A stretch of 64,000 nt of DNA from Okapia johnstoni (lineage: Eukaryota > Chordata > Mammalia > Artiodactyla > Giraffidae): assembly GCA_024291935.2 (NCBI GenBank), contig CM044315.1, forward strand, positions 56,890,385 through 56,954,384, in the 5' to 3' direction. Below are positions 58,187 through 64,000 of the stretch, one piece after another. Each line of letters begins with the position of its first letter. Position 1 is the stretch's first letter. The notes below the pieces were generated by a model, which was not told the DNA's origin, searched no databases, and was given only the letters and a program-made list of their open reading frames with translations. Made by a program: the position numbers and the translations under genes.

Positions 58187-58228
<42 letters not shown>
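58187..58228. repeat. (AC)21 microsatellite
   Basis: Uninterrupted 42-bp AC dinucleotide run, long enough to be polymorphic. Confidence 0.97.
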
Positions 58229-58230
<2 letters not shown>

Positions 58231-58576
58231 AAAAAATCTTTGGGAGCTGCCTTGGTAAGATTGAACATGAAGAATAGCTTCCACTAGAGGGTGCTAAGCC
58301 TCAAAATAAAAATGCAAACAAAGTGCTTAATGATTTTCCCATACTTTCCAATATCCATTGAGCGACTAGTCACTATTAACCTGGACCCCCCCAAAAAAGC
58401 AGAGCCTGAGGCAAACTTTATGCATTACTGCTTCATTATAGTATGCAATCCCAGGGAGCAAGAATGAAGGGAAAGGGAAAGGAGGCAGGGAAAAAGTGAG
58501 AGTCAATCCAAGAAGTAATATTGTTGAGCAAGTCACCTTTCTATTAAACACAACTGACTCCTAGATATCATAGCCT
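58229..58576. other. Unassigned single-copy DNA
   Basis: Nothing recognised. Confidence 0.4.
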
Positions 58577-58790
58577 GTATGTGTGTGTGTGTGTGCTTAG
58601 TCACTAAGTCATGTCTGATTCTTTGAAACTCCATGAACTGTAGCCCACCAGACTCTTCTGTCTATAGGATTATCCTGACAAGAATACTGGAGCTCCAGGG
58701 GATCTTCCTGACACAGAGATGGAACCTGCAACTCCCTTGGCTACAGCATTTACAGGTGGGTTCTTTACCACTGAGCCATCTAGGAAACCC
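58577..58790 (-). mobile_element. Bov-tA SINE
   Basis: Antisense copy with a (tg)n start, small deletions, and the reversed tRNA head gagccatctaggaaaccc. Confidence 0.88.
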
Positions 58791-59345
58791 AGATTTTATG
58801 GTACCTTCTTCCAAGAGGGCATATAAAAAGCTGTTTCACAGAACAGTTCATCCAGACTGGCTCAGTCTTCCATTGTCAAAGTTTTACTGAGTGGGATATT
58901 AATTCTCTCCTTACAACTGAGTTGCATGTATGTGGACACAGAGCATATCTTAAGTGTTTCATGCCAGTGTCTTCGGAACATAAGGTGAGGGATGTGCAAA
59001 GAGGACAGAAGGTAAAGTGATGTCAGGTTGTTCTGAGGAATTGGTCCCAATTCATGCATGGCTGGTTACTCAGTGCCTGGGGCTGAAACAAGTGGTCAAA
59101 GGCCCTAGAGACAAGTAAGAAGTACACAAAAGGTGTGTGATATGATGATGACCTATTGCTCAAAAATAAATAATGCACAACTTAAAAGGAAAAAAATACC
59201 TTGTTAAAGATATACCATCCTAACAGCAGTTGGAGGAAGTTTGTCCTGTGATACTAAACAGTAATTATCATTTCCCATTTAATAAGACAACTAGCTGTGG
59301 GTTTCTTAGGTATTTCTTGGTTGAAAATAATTTCCATTAGACTTG
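58791..59345. other. Unassigned single-copy DNA
   Basis: No gene or recognisable repeat. Confidence 0.4.
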
Positions 59346-59349
59346 TTGA

Positions 59350-59548
59350 ATTTCCCTGGTGGCTCAGATGGTAAAGAATCCACCTGTAATGTGGGAGACC
59401 TGGGTTCGATTCCTGGGTTGGGAAGATTCCCTGGAGAAGGGAATGGCTATCCACTCTAGTATTCTGGCTTGGAGAATGTCATGGACTTATAGTCCAGGTG
59501 GTCACAAAGAGTTGGACATGACTGAGCGACTTTCACTTCACTTCACTG
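59350..59548 (+). mobile_element. Bov-tA SINE
   Basis: Sense copy, atttccctggtggctcagat to gagcgactttcacttcac. Confidence 0.9.
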
Positions 59549-59884
59549 AGATTTGCTAGTCATCTAAGAAATTAGCTTTGTTATTGACCTTTGAATTAAT
59601 CTTGCTTACCTCTGCCAAATGAATGCTACATTATATCTTATTGAATAAGCAATTCTGTTTTTAAGAATGAGAACTTTTTAATTGCTTTTCTCAAGTTATT
59701 TTGAAATATTTATAGCTTTTCCTGTGGCATCAGAAACAGATGGACTAGAAAGAAAAGACAGTTAAGTTGTCTTTGAACAACGATTGTATAACAGTACATT
59801 TGTTTTCTGTTTGTCTACTTAGTAAACCAAGCAAATGTCTTCTATTGGGCTTTAGCCAATAACAACATAATTGTTAGTTTATAT

Positions 59885-60135
59885 GGTAGGTCTTTGTTGG
59901 TTATCCATTTTAAATATAGCAGTATATACATGTCCATCGCAAACTCCCTAACTATACCTTCCCCCTGGCAGCCATAAGTTCATTCTCTAAGTCTGTGCAT
60001 CTCTTTCTGTTTTGTTAAGTTTATTTGTATCATTTCATTTTAGGTTCCACATACAAGGGATGTCATACGATCTTTCTCCTTCCTTCTCAGGTCAGTACTG
60101 TACTTCGCTGTCATATTTCTTCAGCCTCCTTTTGT
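59885..60135 (-). mobile_element. L1 3' end fragment, antisense
   Basis: Blocks ggtaggtctttgttggttat, atatagcagtatatacatgtc, ccataagttcattctctaag and ggttccacatacaaggga are antisense L1 3' sequence. Confidence 0.72.
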
Positions 60136-60199
60136 CGGGAATGGTTCTACAGTCTGTGTTTTTTAAGACTAACATTTTTGAAGAATATAGCCCTACCTC

Positions 60200-63100
60200 C
60201 CTTTTTTAAAAACAGAAAATTTCTCATTTTGTGACAGTCTGATATTTCCATATGATTAAATTCTTTCATGGCCAGCAAATGCAAAGGTGATGTTATAACC
60301 TTCTCGAGGTATCACATTTGGAGCTCCATGACTTCTGTCTGTCCCTCGTTGGAGACACTAGTTTTGGTCACCTGGTCAAAGGGTTGCCTAACTTCTCCAC
60401 TATTTATTGTATTTTATTCCTCCTTGCAACTAATAAGCAGTCTGTGAGAAGACACTAAAAAACCATACAAATACTCTGTTCCAAAGCGATATTTCTCTTC
60501 AGATTTAGCATATATGGAAGATCCTCGGCTAATCCAATCTTCACTATGATGGTTGCAAAATTTGGGATTTTTTTCACTCCAGAACAGTTGGTCTTTGTCA
60601 TTCTTCTGTATGCAAGAGCCCTTTCTTCTTCCCCATTTATTTATCATCAGTACAGACTCATGAATTACTGTCTTTTCAATGGTTTAGATTTCATTTTTTA
60701 ACTTAATTATTTTGCTGCTTAGACACTCCCAGATTTGTCGAGTAGGAGCCCTTCAAAGCTAGCTCCCATGTCCTTGTGACATCTTTTTCCCCCAACATTT
60801 CTTACCATCTGATATAACAAGATGTTCCAGGTCAACTTGTACCTATCCTGCTCCAGTTCTAGAAATCAACCATTTTTCTAAAGAACCCTACTTTCTTCTA
60901 GCAGGGAATTGTAGTAGAGCTCAAGATCTGGGGGATAATATATGCTCAGTCCTACTATGGGCAGAGGGATCTCTGTTTCTTGGCTCTTTCAACCAAAGAT
61001 AGAAAATCTATACATATACATGCATGCAAATGTTCATATAGACAAAAACATTTAAAGATAAAAATACACAGGCATGCACACATATAAGTTTTTAAATTTT
61101 ATTTAGCTGTGCTGGGTCTTTGCTGAACACAGGATCTTCAGTCTTTGTCATGGCATGCCAGATTTTTAGTTGCAGCATGCAAACTCTTAGCTGCAGCATG
61201 TAGGATCTAGTACCCTGACCAGAGATCAAACTTGGGTCCCCCTCCATTGGAAGCTTGTAGTTTTAGCCACTGGACCACTAGAGAAGTCTCCACATACTTT
61301 TTTAAGATATACAGTGTTCACACTGATGCTTACAATTCCAGTTCATGCCTGGAGTTTTTTCTTTATCTTCTGTATTTCATATTTGTATGGCCATTTGCCA
61401 CAGAAAGAATTCTGGTTTCCAACAACATACTATGTATCCATTTGCTCAATGCTATGACACATCTAAAATAGTTTCAGAATTTTGCCAGTACTACTACAAT
61501 AAACAAAACTACTAAAAAGAGTTAAAAGTTTTTTTTCCAATCTCACCTCCCCTACTCCACTATCCCAACACACACAACTCTACATACCCTATTCTGGCCA
61601 TGACTAATGGTATATAGTAAATATCGTGTCAATTAATTAACTTGCTTCTTCCTTTCTCCTCCTTCTCGTTCTCCTCTTGCTTTCCTTTCCCTTCCTTTTT
61701 CTTACCTTCCCTCTTAAAGATTAGAATAATCACTTAAAATTAGATTATTTTTTCAATTGCTTTTAGGCTTAGCCCTCCTCCTCCTTAATAATTAATTTAT
61801 TTTTCAAACTTGTAGAGTATTAAAATGCTTTCAGAAGTCAAAACCATACAAAGAGGTATATTCAGAGAAGGGTCTTTTAACCCATTGGTACCTACCTCCA
61901 CAACCCCATGTCAGTAACCAATTTGTTGTTTTCTCATTCTTTCTATTTCTTATTGAAACAGCAAATAAGTGTATGTTTTCCTTTCCATCTTACCTGAAAA
62001 ATAGCATACTAGAAATGCTTTATTGCACTCTGTTTAACATCTTTTAGAAGTCACTACATATCTGTTCTTAGAGGCCATCCTTATTCTTTGTTACAGCTAT
62101 ATGGTATTACATTGCCTGTAGGTATAATAGTTTATTCAACTGACTCCAAATCATGGACATACAGGTAATATTGTATTGGAAACTTCCAGTATTTTGCAAT
62201 TATAAATAGTGCTGCAATGAATAACCTTGTGCGTATATGCATACTGAGGGATAATATTTAGAAGTAGAATTGCTGGGTCAAAGGTTAATGAATATGTAGT
62301 TTTGTTAAATGTTGCCAGATTCTTTCCCTTATGACTGACATAATTTTTCATTCCCACAAGCAATGTGTGAGCATATGTTTCCTCATAGCCTAATTGAGAG
62401 TGAACTTCAAAGCTTTGGAATTTTGGTCAATATGATGATGAGAAACAGCATCTCATTAGAGTTTTTATTTGCATTTCTTTAGTCATGACTGAAATTGAAC
62501 ACAACTTTATACCTTCTATGTGTGAATTATCTTTGCATATCTTTTCCCTATTTTTTTCTATTGATATTTAGGGTTTTCCCCTTAATTTTAAAATGTTCTT
62601 TATAAAATAGAGATTTAGCCCTTTATCTCTGACATATTTTTAAAACACCTTATCTCAGTTTGTCATTTTTTTTCTAATTTTGCTTGTAATAAATTTTTGT
62701 CATGTAAAAATTTTCTTTCCTTTTTGGTTAAATTGATCAATATTTTCTTTTATCATACCAAACTTTCAGTCACAGAAATTTTTTCTCTATACTCAAGTAA
62801 AGTTCATCCATATTTATTATTTATTACATATTTTGGTTTTGGTTTTATGGTTAAAGCCCTGATTGATTTGGGATTTATTCTTGTGTATGTTTGTTGTGAG
62901 GAATGGTTCTAATTTTATCTTTTTTTCAAAGTTATCTAATTGCCCCAATTATAGCTATTTATATTTAAGACTATATTTGCCCAGTATTTTGAGATACTAC
63001 CTTTATCATGTCATACAGTATATATTTTTAAATAGTTGGATCTATTTCTGGACTTTCTATTCTTTTCCATTATCTGTCTATTCATAGGCAAGTTCTATAC

Positions 63101-63290
63101 TGTTTTAATTACAGAGACTTTCTTATATTTTTAATACCTGATAGGGCTAGGCTCTATTCAGAAGTTTCCCTTTTCACTCTTTTCCTATTTTTCCGTATGA
63201 ATGTTAGGACCAATTTGTCCAATTCCATAAGAAGCTCATTAGGATTTTTATTGGGGTTCCATCAATAGTGTTGAAGCATCCTTACCAACA
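60200..63290 (-). mobile_element. Old L1M tract, antisense
   Basis: Long antisense L1M: aactgttccagg-type blocks at 60820-60960 (paralogous to 24480-24680), gctgcaatgaataaccttgt and gaattgctgggtcaaaggtt at 62210-62290, then the antisense ORF2 region (gggatttattcttgtgtatg; tggggttccatcaatagtg). A CHR SINE interrupts it at 61087-61291. It may be more than one element. Confidence 0.65.
61087..61291 (-). mobile_element. CHR-type SINE nested in L1M
   Basis: Antisense: attttatttagctgtgctgg, cagatttttagttgcagcat, ccctgaccagagatcaaact, ccactggaccactagagaag. Same type as 45911-48666. Confidence 0.85.
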
Positions 63291-63318
63291 ACAAAAAAAA
63301 AACATTTTCCTATTTGTT

Positions 63319-63708
63319 ATGAATTGAATTGTTTTCCACACACACACATTCATATGTTTAAGCCCTAACCCCACCATCCAAGCAACTATATTTGGATATA
63401 GCACCTTTAAAGATAACAGTTAAGGTTGAATGAGATAATAAGAGTGGAACCCTGATCCAATAGGAATGGTGTCCTTAAAGGAAGAGGGAGAAACACCAAA
63501 AGTACTCAAGCACAGAGAAAGGCCAGGTGAGGACACCATGAGAAAATGAGCATCTGCAAAATAAGGAGAGAAGCCTCAGAGGAATCCACCTCTACTGACA
63601 TCTTAGTCTTGAACTTTCAGCCTCCAGAATAGTGAGGAAAAGTAACGCCTGTTGTTCAAGCCACCTAATCTGTGGTATTTTGTTATGGCAGCCATAACAT
63701 ATTAAGTC
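63319..63708 (+). mobile_element. MLT1/MaLR-type LTR
   Basis: Sense: gttatgaattgaattgtttt, catatgtttaagccctaacc, aatggtgtccttaaag, ctttcagcctccagaatagt, gccacctaatctgtggtatt, terminal ggcagccataacatattaag. This is the usual MaLR LTR order. Solo. Confidence 0.78.
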
Positions 63709-63742
63709 ACCCTTCTTTTGAATCTTCTTTATGTGTCTTTGA

Positions 63743-63961
63743 GGGTTTCCCAGGTGGCTCAGAGGGTAAAGAATCTGCCTGCAATGCAGGAGACACAGGA
63801 GACGCAAGTTCAATCCCTGGGTTGGGAAGATCTCCTGGAGAAGGGCAGGGCAACCCACTCCAGTATTCTTGCCTGGAGAATCCCATGGACAGAGGAGCCT
63901 GTCAGGCGACAGTCCACAGGGCTGCAAAGAGTTAGACACGATTGAAGCGACTGAGCACATG
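63743..63961 (+). mobile_element. Bov-tA SINE
   Basis: Sense copy with an aggagacac duplication in the head, ending gaagcgactgagcacatg. Perfect 11-bp TSD tgtgtctttga at 63732-63742 and 63962-63972. Confidence 0.95.
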
Positions 63962-64000
63962 TGTGTCTTTGAACAGTGTTTTCTATCTTTCACCACACAG

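Noticed and set aside
58043..58228. Frame starting with a Cys-Val repeat
   Set aside because: It is only the translated (AC)n microsatellite.
1..64000. CRISPR array, operon, phage or other prokaryotic system
   Set aside because: The window is ruminant nuclear DNA by its repeats; regular repeats are retroposons and microsatellites, and no bacterial gene was seen.

Overview
The window looks like an intergenic stretch of a ruminant nuclear genome, most likely a bovid (cattle, buffalo, sheep or goat). The diagnosis rests on its interspersed repeats: BovB (RTE) LINEs, Bov-tA and Bov-A2 SINEs, CHR-type SINEs common to ruminants and cetaceans, artiodactyl L1 3' ends and a bovine-type LTR. I see no exon of a host gene, no RNA gene and no prokaryotic feature. 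Every long open frame I could identify is a LINE reverse-transcriptase remnant or its antisense shadow. The rest is AT-rich single-copy DNA with ancient mammalian repeats (L2, MIR, L1M, MLT1, Tigger, hAT-Charlie).

Layout. 0-9 kb: isolated Bov-tA/Bov-A2 copies, an L1 cleanly nested in a BovB 3' end (3.7-5.2 kb), and an L2, L1M and MIR cluster (6.9-8.2 kb). 10.8-14.6 kb: two large BovB copies in opposite orientation with a Bov-A2 between them. 15.3-17.7 kb: an antisense MLT1-type (ERVL-MaLR) remnant that hosts a Tigger transposon, which hosts an L1, plus a separate BovB tail. 22.4-22.9 kb: a solo LTR. 23.0-25.8 kb: antisense L1M. 25.8-28.5 kb: a sense BovB abutting the inverted 5' end of another BovB. 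28.6-37.1 kb: an antisense class I endogenous retrovirus remnant with integrase, RNase H, reverse transcriptase, protease, nucleocapsid and capsid traces and a partial LTR, interrupted by younger elements. 37-45 kb: mostly unique DNA with Bov SINEs and an MLT1-type LTR. 45.9-48.7 kb: a CHR SINE split by a BovB that is itself split by another BovB. 50-64 kb: L1M fragments, a CHR-2 SINE inside a hAT-type element, a BovB copy, microsatellites, a long antisense L1M tract, an MLT1-type LTR and a terminal Bov-tA.

BovB supplies endonuclease and reverse transcriptase and is thought to mobilise the Bov-A family in trans. That explains why BovB and Bov SINEs dominate, share 3'-end sequence and have similar short target-site duplications (TSDs, about 8-12 bp). 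No BovB, L1 or ERV here is intact enough to be autonomous. Family names come from recalled consensus sequences without a database search. TSDs and nesting are read directly from the sequence.
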